Below are positions 55,841 through 64,000 of a DNA stretch of 64,000 nt, piece after piece. Under the pieces are notes generated by a model that saw nothing but the letters and a program-made list of their open reading frames with translations, was not told the DNA's origin and did no database searches. Numbering within the stretch: the first letter of the stretch is position 1; each line of letters starts with the position of its first letter. This DNA is from Luteibacter yeojuensis. Its GTDB lineage: Bacteria; Pseudomonadota; Gammaproteobacteria; Xanthomonadales; Rhodanobacteraceae. The translations under genes were made by a program, and so were the position numbers. The stretch lies in the NCBI RefSeq assembly GCF_000964085.1, contig NZ_JZRB01000035.1, positions 35,015-99,014 on the forward strand, read 5' to 3'.

Positions 55841-57880
55841 GTGTCGCCATCCACGGAACGCATCCGCAGCCTGTCACTCGCCGGCCACGCCGGGGCCGGC
55901 AAGACCACCTTGTTCGAAGCCATGCTCCACGCCGGCGGCGTCCTCAACAGCATGGGCAGCGTGGAAAAAGGCAGTACTGTCTCTGACAACGACCCGATGG
56001 AACGCGCCCGGGGGCATTCGATCGATGCCTCCATCGCCTCCATCGAGCGCAACGGCTACCGCATCCACCTCGTCGATACCCCCGGCTACGCGGATTTCCG
56101 CGGCCCCGCCCTGGCGGCGCTCGCCGCCACCGATACCGTGGCCATCGTCGTCAACGCGGCCAACGGCATCGAGCACGGCACGCGCAGCATGATGGCGCAC
56201 GCAAAGGAGCGTGGCCTGGCGCGCCTTGTCATCGTGAACCGCATAGACGCCGATGGCGTGGACCTTCCCGCGTTGGTGGAGGCGATACGCGCGGAGTTCG
56301 GCAACGAGTGCCTGCCCGTGAACCTGCCCGCCGCGCAGGGGCACGCGGTGCGCGATGCGTTCTTCCACGACCAGGGCGAGACGGATTTCTCATCCTGCGG
56401 CGAGGCGCACCAGCAGCTCATCGACCAGGTGGTGGAAATCGACAACGGCGTGATGGAGCACTACCTCGACGGCGGCGAAGGCTCGCTCAGCGCCGACGAG
56501 CTGCACGATGCGCTCGAGCACTGCCTGCGCGATGGCCACCTCGTGCCCATCGTGTTCACCAGCGCGCGCGACGGCGTGGGCGTCACGGAGCTGCTGGAAC
56601 TCATCGAGCGGATCCTGCCCTGCCCCACCGAAACCAACCCGCCGCCGTTCGAGGACGACCAGGGCATCCGCTTCGACGTCAACGCCGATGCCGGCAAGCA
56701 TGTCGTGGCCGACGTGTTCAAGATCGTCAATGACCCCTTCGTCGGCAAGCTTGGCGTGTTCCGCGTATGGCAGGGCACCGTGCGCAAGGATGCACAGCTG
56801 CTGGTCGACGATGGCCGCAAGCCGTTCAAGGTGGCGCACCTGTTCCGGCTGAAGGGCAAGGAGCACGTGGAAGTGGAGGAAGCCCTGCCGGGGGATATCT
56901 GCGCCGTGGCGAAGGTGGACGATATCCACTTCGATGCCGTGCTGCACGATGCCGCGGACGAAGGCCACATCCACCTGCACGCCGCGGCCTACCCATCGCC
57001 CATGTTCGGCCTGGCGGTGGAACCCGCGCGCAAGGGCCACGAGCAGAAACTGGCGCAGGCGCTGGCACGGCTCGCCGAGGAAGACCCGTGCTTCGTCGTC
57101 GAGCACCATGCCGAGGTGAACCAGACGGTGGTGCGCGGCCTGTCGGACCTGCACCTGAAACTGATGCTGGAACGAATGAAGGCGCGCTACGACGTGGACG
57201 TGGTAACGCACCCGCCACGCATCGCCTACCGCGAGACCATCGGCGGCAAGGCCGATGGGCACCACCGGCACAAGAAGCAGACCGGTGGCGCCGGGCAGTT
57301 CGGCGAAGTGTTCCTGCGCATCGAGCCGCTGGGCCGTGGCGCGGGCTTCGTGTTCGTCGATGAAACCAAGGGCGGCACGGTGCCGAACCAGTTCATGCCG
57401 GCGATCGAGAAAGGCATCCGCCAGGCGATGGAGGGCGGCGCCGTCGCGGGCTACCCGATGCAGGATGTGCGTGTCGCCGTGTACGACGGCAAGCACCACC
57501 CCGTCGATTCCAAGGAGGTGGCGTTCATCAGCGCCGGCAAGAAGGCCTTCCTCGACGCGGTGGCGAAGGCCCGGCCCATCGTGCTCGAACCCATCGTCGA
57601 CCTGGAAGTCGCCATCCCGGATACCTCGGTTGGCGACGTGACTGGCGGCCTCGCCTCGCGGCGTGCCCAGATCATGGGCACCGATTCGCTACGCGGCGGC
57701 GAGACGATGATCCGGGCGCGCGTGCCGCTGGCGGAACTGGCGGAATTCCCCGCCCAGCTCAAGGCGATGACCGGTGGCCAGGGGCGCTACGCGATGGAAT
57801 TCAGCCACTACGACCCCGTGCCGCCCGGCGTGCAGAAAAAGCTGGCTGAGATGTGGAAGCCGAAGGTGGAAGACGACTGA
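55841..57880 (+). CDS. Second elongation factor G-like GTPase (EF-G2 type)
   Basis: The 679-residue protein has the full EF-G domain order: G domain with P-loop GHAGAGKTT (15-23), DTPGYADF and NRID (in place of NKxD), domain II, domain III, a domain IV with GVFRVW and HRHKKQTGGAGQFGEV, and a domain V. It diverges from the main FusA by its G1 and G4 motifs and is the type often called EF-G2 or elongation factor G-like. Its role in translation is less clear than for EF-G. GTG start at 55841 after ACGGAGGG. No ribosomal operon nearby. Confidence 0.85.
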   Translation: MSPSTERIRSLSLAGHAGAGKTTLFEAMLHAGGVLNSMGSVEKGSTVSDNDPMERARGHSIDASIASIERNGYRIHLVDTPGYADFRGPALAALAATDTVAIVVNAANGIEHGTRSMMAHAKERGLARLVIVNRIDADGVDLPALVEAIRAEFGNECLPVNLPAAQGHAVRDAFFHDQGETDFSSCGEAHQQLIDQVVEIDNGVMEHYLDGGEGSLSADELHDALEHCLRDGHLVPIVFTSARDGVGVTELLELIERILPCPTETNPPPFEDDQGIRFDVNADAGKHVVADVFKIVNDPFVGKLGVFRVWQGTVRKDAQLLVDDGRKPFKVAHLFRLKGKEHVEVEEALPGDICAVAKVDDIHFDAVLHDAADEGHIHLHAAAYPSPMFGLAVEPARKGHEQKLAQALARLAEEDPCFVVEHHAEVNQTVVRGLSDLHLKLMLERMKARYDVDVVTHPPRIAYRETIGGKADGHHRHKKQTGGAGQFGEVFLRIEPLGRGAGFVFVDETKGGTVPNQFMPAIEKGIRQAMEGGAVAGYPMQDVRVAVYDGKHHPVDSKEVAFISAGKKAFLDAVAKARPIVLEPIVDLEVAIPDTSVGDVTGGLASRRAQIMGTDSLRGGETMIRARVPLAELAEFPAQLKAMTGGQGRYAMEFSHYDPVPPGVQKKLAEMWKPKVEDD

Positions 57881-57908
57881 CGGTCGGATGGGGACGGCGA
57901 TCGCATGG

Positions 57909-57991
57909 GTAGGAGCCCACCCTGTGGGCGACAGCGTTTCGCGGCATGTTGTGTTTCGCGAGACGCTGTCGCCCACAGGGTGGGCTCCTAC
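57909..57991. repeat. REPIN between the EF-G-like gene and the DJ-1 gene
   Basis: Arms with the CCCACCCTGTGGG stem are identical for the first 29 bases on both sides, then differ by one base, then pair again (TCGCG). This is one of the best-kept copies. Confidence 0.93.
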
Positions 57992-57999
57992 ATCCATCG

Positions 58000-58545
58000 T
58001 TATGCCGCGAGGGCCTTGATCAGCGTTTCGGTGAACGCCGGGATGTCGTCGGGCTTGCGGCTCGTGATGAGGTTGCCGTCCTTCACCACCTGGCTGTCTT
58101 CCCAGTGCGCGCCGGCGTTGCCAAGGTCGGTTTTCAGCGACGGCCACGAGGTGACCTTCTTGCCCTTCACCAGCCCGGCGTTGATCAGCGTCCACGGGCC
58201 ATGGCAGATCGCAGCCACCGGCTTGCCGGCCTCGCCGAACGTCTTCACCAGGCCGATGGCTTTCTCATCGGTGCGCAGGTGATCGGGGTTGATGACGCCA
58301 CCGGGCAGCACCAGCGCGTCGTACTGGCTGGCGTCGGCCTTGTCGAGCGCGACATCGACGGGCACGGACTTGCCCCAGTCTTTCTTGTCCCACCCCTTGA
58401 TCTGCTTCGCGTCGCCCGGCGAGATCACATCGACCCTTGCGCCGGCTTCTTCGAGCAGGCGCTTGGGTTCGGTCAGTTCGGATTGTTCGAAACCGTCGGT
58501 GGCGAGGACCGCGATGCGGCGGCCTTCAAGCGGCTGGTTTGCCAT
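58000..58545 (-). CDS. DJ-1/PfpI-family protein (YhbO/YajL-like)
   Basis: The 181-residue protein has the type 1 glutamine amidotransferase-like fold: nucleophile Cys114 in AAICHGPW, Glu20 in DGFEQSEL, and LPGGVINPDHLR. It matches intracellular protease PfpI/YhbO (protein and nucleotide repair by deglycation has been proposed for the family). AGGAGA precedes ATG 58545 at good distance. It stands alone between a REPIN and the SET gene. Confidence 0.92.
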   Translation of the reverse strand: MANQPLEGRRIAVLATDGFEQSELTEPKRLLEEAGARVDVISPGDAKQIKGWDKKDWGKSVPVDVALDKADASQYDALVLPGGVINPDHLRTDEKAIGLVKTFGEAGKPVAAICHGPWTLINAGLVKGKKVTSWPSLKTDLGNAGAHWEDSQVVKDGNLITSRKPDDIPAFTETLIKALAA

Positions 58546-58646
58546 GGGTGTCTCCTGCGGGGAATGAGCCTGCAGGATCGGCAGCGGGGCATCAGGGGCG
58601 CGTCGCGCAGGTGTGGGCGCCCCTATGCAAACGTGAAGACCGGCCC

Positions 58647-59126
58647 TCAGGCCGCCTTGCGCTTGGGCTTCAGCATGGTGCCGATGCACTTGGGCGAGCC
58701 GCAGCGGCAGGCCCAGATCTTCTTCAGGCGGGCAGTGTGCGGCATGTCGAGCGTGATGCCGTAGTCGTAGGTGAGTTCTTCGCCCGGGGCGATGTCGCGG
58801 ATGGCCTCGATCATCACTTTGTCGCTCTTCGAATCCTTGCCCGGCACATCCTCGATGATCACCGCCTGGCAGTTCGGGTCGCAGCCGTGGTTGATCCAGC
58901 GCGCCGTGTTGCCGTGGCTGTTGCCGTCGACGATCCAGCTGTCGTTGAGGGTGAACAGGAAGGTGTGGCCCGTCTCGCCGCCATCGCCATAGCGCTTGTC
59001 GGCCTGGGCGTGGGTGATGCGGTCGCCCTTGTATTCGACGACGTCGTCGCCTGCCTTGATGGGTGCGGTGGCGAACACGCCATTGCCGTGGATGGGGGAG
59101 CGGCGCGCGACGATGCGTCGGGTCAT
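58647..59126 (-). CDS. SET-domain protein lysine methyltransferase-like
   Basis: The 159-residue protein is almost entirely a SET domain: HGNGVFAT (13-20), RWINHGCDPNC (76-86), GEELTYDYG (115-123) and the post-SET zinc motif CRCGSPKC (140-147). These match eukaryotic-type SAM-dependent lysine methyltransferases. Bacterial members occur in xanthomonads, chlamydiae and others. The target is unknown; there are no histone genes, so a DNA-binding or ribosomal protein is more likely. ATG 59126; the 101-base gap to the DJ-1 gene shows nothing further. Confidence 0.9.
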   Translation of the reverse strand: MTRRIVARRSPIHGNGVFATAPIKAGDDVVEYKGDRITHAQADKRYGDGGETGHTFLFTLNDSWIVDGNSHGNTARWINHGCDPNCQAVIIEDVPGKDSKSDKVMIEAIRDIAPGEELTYDYGITLDMPHTARLKKIWACRCGSPKCIGTMLKPKRKAA

Positions 59127-59277
59127 GGGCAAATAGTCGTCATGGAAGGCAATGCCGGATGATGCCTGCTACGGCCGCGCTTGGGAACCGCGTTTCAAAC
59201 GCCGTCTCGCGCAGGCGCCCCGCCCGGCGCTACCATCGAACAAGTGTTCGAAGCCCGGTGACCAGGGAATGACCTTG

Positions 59278-59769
59278 ATGCGACGCCTACCGATCGTCCG
59301 CGTGGCCACGCTTGCGTGCCTCGCCCTCCTCGCCGCGTGCGGCCCCACCAAGAAAAGCGTGTTCCCGCCGGCCGTGAGCCTGCAGGAGGTCACCGCCAAA
59401 CCGGGTGGCCCATGGCACGTGACGCTGCGCGTGCGCAACAACAGCTACGGCGGCATGTCGTTCGACCGCCTGCAGGGCACCTTGCAGGTGGGCGACCTGG
59501 GCGGCGTGCTGCTCGACGCCAACATCGGCCAGGACATCCCCTCGTTCGCGGCCGACGTGGCCACCGTCGATATCCTGCCCACGCCCGAGATGGCGAAGGC
59601 CCTGGCCGCGCTCGCCGCCAAGGGCAGCGGCGGCGCCCTGCCCTACGGCATCGAGGGCCGCGTCACGGCCACGCCCGAAAAAGAAGACAAGCCGCGCACC
59701 TTCCCGGTGCATGGCAAGAGCTGGTTGTCGCCCGTGCCCGGCATCCCCGACACCTACCGCTCGCCCTGA
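59278..59769 (+). CDS. LEA-type lipoprotein
   Basis: The 163-residue protein begins with a lipoprotein signal ending LLAAC (Cys21), so it should be membrane anchored. The mature part (about 40-140) resembles LEA-14-type/water-stress WHy domains: LRVRNNSYGGMSFDRLQGTLQVGD. Start ATG 59278 is chosen because AGGGA is well spaced; ATG 59269 would be too close. It may protect envelope proteins, but this is a guess. 32 bases before the acyl-CoA dehydrogenase gene. Confidence 0.8.
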   Translation: MRRLPIVRVATLACLALLAACGPTKKSVFPPAVSLQEVTAKPGGPWHVTLRVRNNSYGGMSFDRLQGTLQVGDLGGVLLDANIGQDIPSFAADVATVDILPTPEMAKALAALAAKGSGGALPYGIEGRVTATPEKEDKPRTFPVHGKSWLSPVPGIPDTYRSP

Positions 59770-59801
59770 ACCCCGCCCAGCCGTATTCGCCAGGATCCCC
59801 G

Positions 59802-61580
59802 ATGACGATCTACAAAGCCCCGCTCAACGACATGCGCTTCGCGCTCTACGACGTGCTCGGCGCCGACGCCGTGCTCGGCCGCCTCGAGGGTGGCGAGGCG
59901 CACACCCGCGAGCTGTTCGACGCCGTGCTCGACGAGGCCGCCCGCTTCAACGAGCAGGTGCTGGCCCCGCTCAACGCCTCCGGCGACGCCGAGGGCTGTG
60001 TGTATGACAAGGCCACCGCCTCGGTCACCACGCCGAAGGGCTTCAAGGAGGCCTACCGCCAGTACGCCGAGGGTGGCTGGGCCGGCCTTACCGCCGACGA
60101 GAAGTGGGGCGGCCAGGCGCTGCCCGCCGTGCTCGGTGCGCTGGTGAAGGAGATGATCGACTCGGCCAACCTGGCCTGGGGCATCTACCCGCTGCTCTCG
60201 CACGGCGCCACCGATGCGCTGGAACACCACGGCGACGCCTGGCAGCAGGAGACCTTCCTGAAGCCGCTCGTCGAAGGCCGCTGGACAGGCACCATGTGCC
60301 TCACCGAGCCGCAGGCCGGTTCCGACCTCGGCCTGCTGAAGACTCGCGCCGAACCGAACGGCGACGGCAGCTACAGCGTCACCGGCACCAAGATCTTCAT
60401 CAGCGCGGGCGAGCACGATTTCGCCGAGAACATCGTGCACCTGGTGCTGGCCCGCCTGCCCGATGCGCCCGCCGGCAGCCGCGGCATCTCGATGCTGGTG
60501 GTGCCCAAGTTCAAGGTGGGTGCCGACGGCTCGCTGGGCGAGCGCAACGGCGCGGCCGCCGGCGCCATCGAGCACAAGATGGGCATCAAGGGCTCGGCCA
60601 CCTGCGTCATGAACTTCGACGGCGCCCAGGGCTGGCTCATCGGCCCCGCGCACAAGGGCCTCATGGCCATGTTCACCATGATGAACGCGGCGCGCCTTGC
60701 CGTGGGCATCCAGGGCCTGGCCGTCAGCGAGCGCGCCCTGCAGAACAGCCTGAACTACGCGCGCGAGCGCCTGCAGATGCGTGCGCTTTCAGGCGCGAAA
60801 CTGCCGGAAAAGCCCGCCGACCCGCTCACCGTGCACCCCGATGTGCGCCGCATGCTGCTCACCCAGCGCGCGTTCGTCGAGGGCGGCCGCGTGCTCGCCG
60901 CCTATGCGGCGCTGCAGAGCGACATCGAGGCGCGCAGCCCCGACGCGGCCGAGCGCAAGCAAGCCGGCGAACTGCTTTCCTTCCTCATCCCCATCGCCAA
61001 GGGCCTGCTCACCGAGGCGGCGCAGGAGTGCACCAAGGAAGCCCTGCAGATCTTCGGCGGCCACGGCTTCATCGCCGAGCACGGCATGGAGCAGTTCGTC
61101 CGCGATGCCCGCATCATCACACTGTACGAGGGCACCACCCAGATCCAGGCGCTCGACCTGCTCGGCCGCAAGATCATGCAGCTGCAGGGCGCGGGCCTGA
61201 AGCTGTTCCTGGGCGAGGTGGCCGCGTTCTGCCAGGCCAACGCGGCCAACGACGCGGTGAAGGCCTACATCCTGCCGCTGGCCACCGCCGCCAAGGCGTG
61301 GGGCGAACTCACGCAGGCCATCGCCGCGAAGGCCCAGGCCAACCCGGAAGAACTGGGCGCGGCGGCCGTGGATTACCTCTACTACGCCGGCTACATCACC
61401 CTGGCCTACTTCCTGGCCCGCAGCGTGGCCGCGGCCGAGGGCTCGCGCCTGCTCACCGGGGAGGGCAAGCAGGCCAAGCGCGACACGGCCAACTTCTACT
61501 ACGCCCGCGTGCTGCCGCGCATCCACCTGCACAAGGCGGCGATCGAGGCCGGCGTGGAAACGCTGCCCGAAGTTCTGTAA
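59802..61580 (+). CDS. Acyl-CoA dehydrogenase, long form with C-terminal extension
   Basis: A FAD flavoprotein of 592 residues, longer than usual medium-chain enzymes. It opens with TIYKAPLNDMRFALYDVLGA, which is typical of the DmdC/FadE-type group with a DUF-type C-terminal domain. Core motifs: MCLTEPQAGSDLG, GTKIFISAGEHD, MGIKGSATCVMNFD, and catalytic Glu in YEGTTQIQALDLLGRKI. The chain length used cannot be told from sequence. CAGGAT precedes the start at 59802. It follows the lipoprotein gene. Confidence 0.9.
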   Translation: MTIYKAPLNDMRFALYDVLGADAVLGRLEGGEAHTRELFDAVLDEAARFNEQVLAPLNASGDAEGCVYDKATASVTTPKGFKEAYRQYAEGGWAGLTADEKWGGQALPAVLGALVKEMIDSANLAWGIYPLLSHGATDALEHHGDAWQQETFLKPLVEGRWTGTMCLTEPQAGSDLGLLKTRAEPNGDGSYSVTGTKIFISAGEHDFAENIVHLVLARLPDAPAGSRGISMLVVPKFKVGADGSLGERNGAAAGAIEHKMGIKGSATCVMNFDGAQGWLIGPAHKGLMAMFTMMNAARLAVGIQGLAVSERALQNSLNYARERLQMRALSGAKLPEKPADPLTVHPDVRRMLLTQRAFVEGGRVLAAYAALQSDIEARSPDAAERKQAGELLSFLIPIAKGLLTEAAQECTKEALQIFGGHGFIAEHGMEQFVRDARIITLYEGTTQIQALDLLGRKIMQLQGAGLKLFLGEVAAFCQANAANDAVKAYILPLATAAKAWGELTQAIAAKAQANPEELGAAAVDYLYYAGYITLAYFLARSVAAAEGSRLLTGEGKQAKRDTANFYYARVLPRIHLHKAAIEAGVETLPEVL

Positions 61581-61582
61581 CC

Positions 61583-61669
61583 GTAGGAGCCCACCCTGTG
61601 GGCGACAGCTCCTCGCGCCAGTCCCCAAGGGCTCGCGAAAAGCGGTCGCTCACAGGGGTGAGCTCCTAC
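61583..61669. repeat. REPIN with two stem variants after the acyl-CoA dehydrogenase gene
   Basis: Left arm CCCAC/GTGGG, right arm CTCAC/GTGAG. The two arms differ from each other by paired changes while each keeps its own hairpin. Confidence 0.92.
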
Positions 61670-61758
61670 AGGCGGGTGCGGGGACTTTTCCCGGTCCCGG
61701 TTCGGGTGTAGAACAGAAGGTGCCCGGACCTCCTACGCCAACCACGGTTCCCGACCCG

Positions 61759-62235
61759 ATGAGCGATCCAGCGTTTCTCATTCGTCTCGCCGAGAGCGAC
61801 GACGATGATTTCATCCTTGGCCTGGTCCACCGGTTCATCCACTTCCCGCTGCCCAATGGCCGCACCAAGACCGATTGCCTGAAAGGCATCGAGGCCGACC
61901 TGGTGCGCCACCTCGACGAGCAGCCATCCAACAGCTACATCTTCATCGCCGAGAACGACGAGGGCGACGCGGTGGGTTTCATCCACCTGCAGAAGACCAA
62001 GGATTTCTTCACCCACCGCGACAACTGCCATATCTCGGATATCGCGGTGCACGAGCGCTACGAGGGTTCCGGCGTGGGCAAGGTGCTGCTCGACCACGCC
62101 TACGGCTGGGCGAAGGACCACCGCTGCCAGTTCGTCACCCTGGCGGTGTTCCCCGGCAACGAGCGGGCGCGGGAGCTGTATGCGAAGCACGGCTTCGATA
62201 CCGACCTGGTGCGCATGGCGCGGCCCGTTCGCTAA
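61759..62235 (+). CDS. GNAT-family N-acetyltransferase
   Basis: A 158-residue acetyltransferase. The conserved acetyl-CoA loop is VHERYEGSGVGKVLLDHAYGWA, followed by LAVFPGNERARELYAKHGF. The start ATG at 61759 gives a compact protein that begins directly before the first strand (FLIRLAESDDDDF). The acceptor is unknown. Flanked by REPINs. Confidence 0.88.
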   Translation: MSDPAFLIRLAESDDDDFILGLVHRFIHFPLPNGRTKTDCLKGIEADLVRHLDEQPSNSYIFIAENDEGDAVGFIHLQKTKDFFTHRDNCHISDIAVHERYEGSGVGKVLLDHAYGWAKDHRCQFVTLAVFPGNERARELYAKHGFDTDLVRMARPVR

Positions 62236-62243
62236 TAACCCAT

Positions 62244-62309
62244 GTAGGAGCCCACCCTGTGGGCGACAGCGCTTCGCGATAAGCTGTCGCCCACAGGGTG
62301 GGCTCCTAC
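62244..62309. repeat. REPIN after the GNAT gene
   Basis: Compact pair of CCCACCCTGTGGG arms with a loop of about ten bases, followed immediately by a terminator. Confidence 0.93.
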
Positions 62310-62321
62310 ATGAACAAAAAA

Positions 62322-62347
62322 GGCCGCCCCGTGGGCGGCCTTTTCTT
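62322..62347. terminator. Bidirectional rho-independent terminator
   Basis: GGCCGCCC-CGT-GGGCGGCC has an eight-base stem and three-base loop, with six A before and TTTTCTT after. It terminates the GNAT gene and the convergent SapC gene. Confidence 0.9.
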
Positions 62348-62369
62348 CGACAGCGCCTTTGGCAGGCGA

Positions 62370-63131
62370 TCAGGCGTTGGGCTTCGCGCCGTCTTCGCCC
62401 TTCTCGCGCGCGTCGAGGCGGGCGGCCATGCGGTCGATGTTCGCCAGCGACACCAGGTGGGCGTAGATCCAGCCGAAGGCGCCTTCGCGCAGGAACTCAC
62501 CGGCGACCTTCTCGTCGAGCTTGCGCAGCTTTTCTTCGTTGATGACGAAGAGGCCGTTGAGGTTGATGCCGCGGCCTTCCTTCTGCAGGGTGATGGTGCG
62601 CGGCTCGAGCAGGTCGTGCTCGCGCAGCTTGCCCATGAACCACTGCGTGCGGGCCACGTGGTCCTGGAACTCGCCCAGGAAGTTCACCGCGTTGGTGAGG
62701 GCCGGGGCGTCGGTGCCGTCTTCGTTGAAGAGGCGCTCGCCCTCGGTCTCGTTGAAGCCCTCGTAGGCCTCGTCGAGGAACACGGTGAAATCGTCGCCCT
62801 CGGCGCCGGCCGGCTTCTCGGCCAGCACGAACGGGTAACGGCGGACGAAGGCCGGGATGTACAGGCCCTGCTCCCAGAAGCCGCTCTCGCCGATGAGCAG
62901 GTTCTCGCCCTGGCGCAGGCCGAGGAGGGCCATCGGGCCCGCGTCTTCCATGCTGTTGCCAGCGAAGAGGATGGGGAAATCACGCGCGGCCGGGGCGAAC
63001 TCCACGCCGGTGAGCGGCACGGAGTGGACCTTCGCCGCGAAATTGATGTTGTTGACGGCCTTCAGGCGAAGGTCGCGGTGGGCGGTACGGTTGAGCGCAA
63101 CCGGACGCTCGTAGAAAAGCACTTCTGCCAC
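62370..63131 (-). CDS. SapC-family protein
   Basis: The 253-residue protein matches SapC (Pfam family PF07277 in my recognition): AEVLFYERPVALNRTAHRDLRL near the start, FPILFAGN, and ALLGLRQGENLLIGESGFWEQGLYIPAFVRRYPFVLAE. The family was named in Campylobacter and Caulobacter surface-layer work, but its activity is unclear. GTG start at 63131 after AGGGAAAG. Xanthomonad copies often stand beside TonB-dependent receptors, but none is here. Confidence 0.85.
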   Translation of the reverse strand: MAEVLFYERPVALNRTAHRDLRLKAVNNINFAAKVHSVPLTGVEFAPAARDFPILFAGNSMEDAGPMALLGLRQGENLLIGESGFWEQGLYIPAFVRRYPFVLAEKPAGAEGDDFTVFLDEAYEGFNETEGERLFNEDGTDAPALTNAVNFLGEFQDHVARTQWFMGKLREHDLLEPRTITLQKEGRGINLNGLFVINEEKLRKLDEKVAGEFLREGAFGWIYAHLVSLANIDRMAARLDAREKGEDGAKPNA

Positions 63132-63214
63132 TTTCTTTCCCTCGTGTACCCGCCAGGCCTGGGAAGCCACCCCGGCCCCCCTTCCAAACCCTGCGGGCTT
63201 GCAATCGAACCCCC

Positions 63215-63220
63215 ACTATA
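63215..63220 (-). promoter_or_regulatory. Possible -10 box (TATAGT) for the SapC gene
   Basis: On the minus strand TATAGT is the only AT-rich hexamer upstream of the GTG start; no convincing -35. The 228-base gap also serves the divergent HNH gene. Confidence 0.35.
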
Positions 63221-63359
63221 TCAGCGGCGGGGGCCGGGAAAAGCCCCGCAAGATCCATACCGGCGTGTGCTTTTCTGTCGTAATTATGGGCTATGCTCGG
63301 GCCAGGACGGAGTTCGGCTTGCTGGAACGCTCTTTCGCGAAGGTGAAGGACGAGACTAG

Positions 63360-63968
63360 ATGACGATGGAAGTACTCCAGGAGGATCTGCCCAAGGTGGC
63401 TGCCCTGCACGCCACGCGGGTCCTCTCGCTCGATGCTTCCGGCCGGATCCTCGACTGGATCAGCTGGCAGGACGCCGTCTGCCTCTACGTAAGGGGGGTG
63501 GTGGCCTGGACCCTGGGCGACCCCTGCGTCACCGTCCGCGGCGGCATCAGCCGGGCCTCGGGCGAGCGCAGCAGCCTGCAGCTGCACCCCATCGTGGCCA
63601 GCACCGGCCATTGCCGCGACCACGCCATCGACCCGGCGCCGGCCCTCACCAACACCGCCCTCTTCGCCCGCGACCGGCACATCTGCCTGTACTGCGGCCA
63701 CCAGTACACCCGCCACGAACTCACCCGCGACCACGTGGTGCCCCTCTCCAAGAAGGGCGCCGACGAGTGGGAGAACGTGGTCAGCGCCTGCCTGGCCTGC
63801 AACCTGCGCAAGAGCAACCGCACCCCGCAGCAGGCGCACATGCCGCTGTTGGCCGTGCCTTACCGGCCCAGCTGGGTCGAGCACCTCATTCTTTCTAACC
63901 GCAATATCCTTGCCGACCAGATGGAATTCTTGGTTAGCCACCTGCCCCGGGACCGCCGCCCGGCTTGA
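63360..63968 (+). CDS. HNH endonuclease
   Basis: The 202-residue protein ends in a zinc-containing HNH nuclease domain (about 105-165): Cys109 and Cys112 in CLYCG, Asp124-His125 in LTRDHVVPLS, Asn139 in ENVV, and Cys144/Cys147 followed by NLRKSNRTP. The N-terminal 100 residues have VLSLDASGRILDWISWQDAVCLYVRG, a feature shared by the xanthomonad/proteobacterial single-domain HNH proteins that are conserved in chromosomes outside phages. It has no partner gene or restriction methylase. It may act in DNA repair or as a remnant of a nuclease system. Confidence 0.88.
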   Translation: MTMEVLQEDLPKVAALHATRVLSLDASGRILDWISWQDAVCLYVRGVVAWTLGDPCVTVRGGISRASGERSSLQLHPIVASTGHCRDHAIDPAPALTNTALFARDRHICLYCGHQYTRHELTRDHVVPLSKKGADEWENVVSACLACNLRKSNRTPQQAHMPLLAVPYRPSWVEHLILSNRNILADQMEFLVSHLPRDRRPA

Positions 63969-64000
63969 GAGCGGAGGTGGGGGGTGGGAAGTGGGGGCGC

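Overview
The window reads as chromosomal core-genome DNA of a GC-rich gammaproteobacterium of the order Xanthomonadales, most likely the Luteibacter/Dyella group (Rhodanobacteraceae). The indications are an aspartokinase fused to diaminopimelate decarboxylase, the MurL/MurD2 peptidoglycan pair first known from Xanthomonas, a RibBX-type riboflavin protein, tgt-yajC linkage, and many intergenic repeats ending in GTAGGAGC. I see no tRNA or rRNA gene, IS element, prophage or CRISPR array. Coding density is very high: many genes overlap by 1-14 bases, and only one gap exceeds 300 bases (30621-30989, which holds an FMN riboswitch and a repeat).

Layout. 1-8333: yajC (cut by the window edge), tgt, an orphan FliK-like/FlhB-like pair, then a minus-strand operon lysAC-murL-murD2 serving lysine and cell-wall synthesis. 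8595-16101: an APC permease, a two-subunit Tat-exported molybdenum hydroxylase, a methyltransferase, an intracellular PHB depolymerase and an SLC13-type permease. 16261-17732: two divergent secreted proteins, one with GSGD repeats and one His/Gly-rich. 17834-21553: a tightly overlapped minus-strand operon gspN-IMPase-nudE-cysQ-mazG, mostly nucleotide and metabolite clean-up enzymes. 21610-25474: bioA, a kappa-class isomerase, rsmE and an aldo/keto reductase. 25484-30842: an FMN-riboswitch-led operon ribE-ribBX-ldcA-ribH-nusB-thiL-pgpA. 30990-34833: glyA-nrdR-ribD-oxidoreductase. 35033-42404: a secreted metzincin-like protease, ettA, pyrF, a CI-like regulator, def, and cstA with its small partner ybdD. 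42426-46292: a FadR-type regulator divergent from a periplasmic aldose epimerase with a consensus operator between them, an EamA exporter and a glycosyltransferase. 46297-52049: purL, dsbC, xerD. 52070-57880: an RDD protein, two paralogous TonB-like proline-rich membrane proteins and a second EF-G-like GTPase. 58000-63968: a DJ-1/PfpI protein, a SET-domain protein, a LEA-type lipoprotein, an acyl-CoA dehydrogenase, a GNAT, a SapC-family protein and an HNH endonuclease.

The most unusual material is threefold. First, a dense family of REP/REPIN-like repeats (ten paired, four single) shows compensatory changes in its hairpin stems, and in three genes it supplies the stop codon. Second, the tandem TonB-like proteins at 52589-55691 share a non-standard four-cysteine C-terminal domain with no ExbB/ExbD beside them. 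Third, lysAC is translationally coupled to the L-Glu-epimerising MurL/MurD2 route. Starts were chosen from Shine-Dalgarno sequences, overlaps and known family N-termini. No searches were run, so family names rest on recognised motifs and overall protein resemblance.
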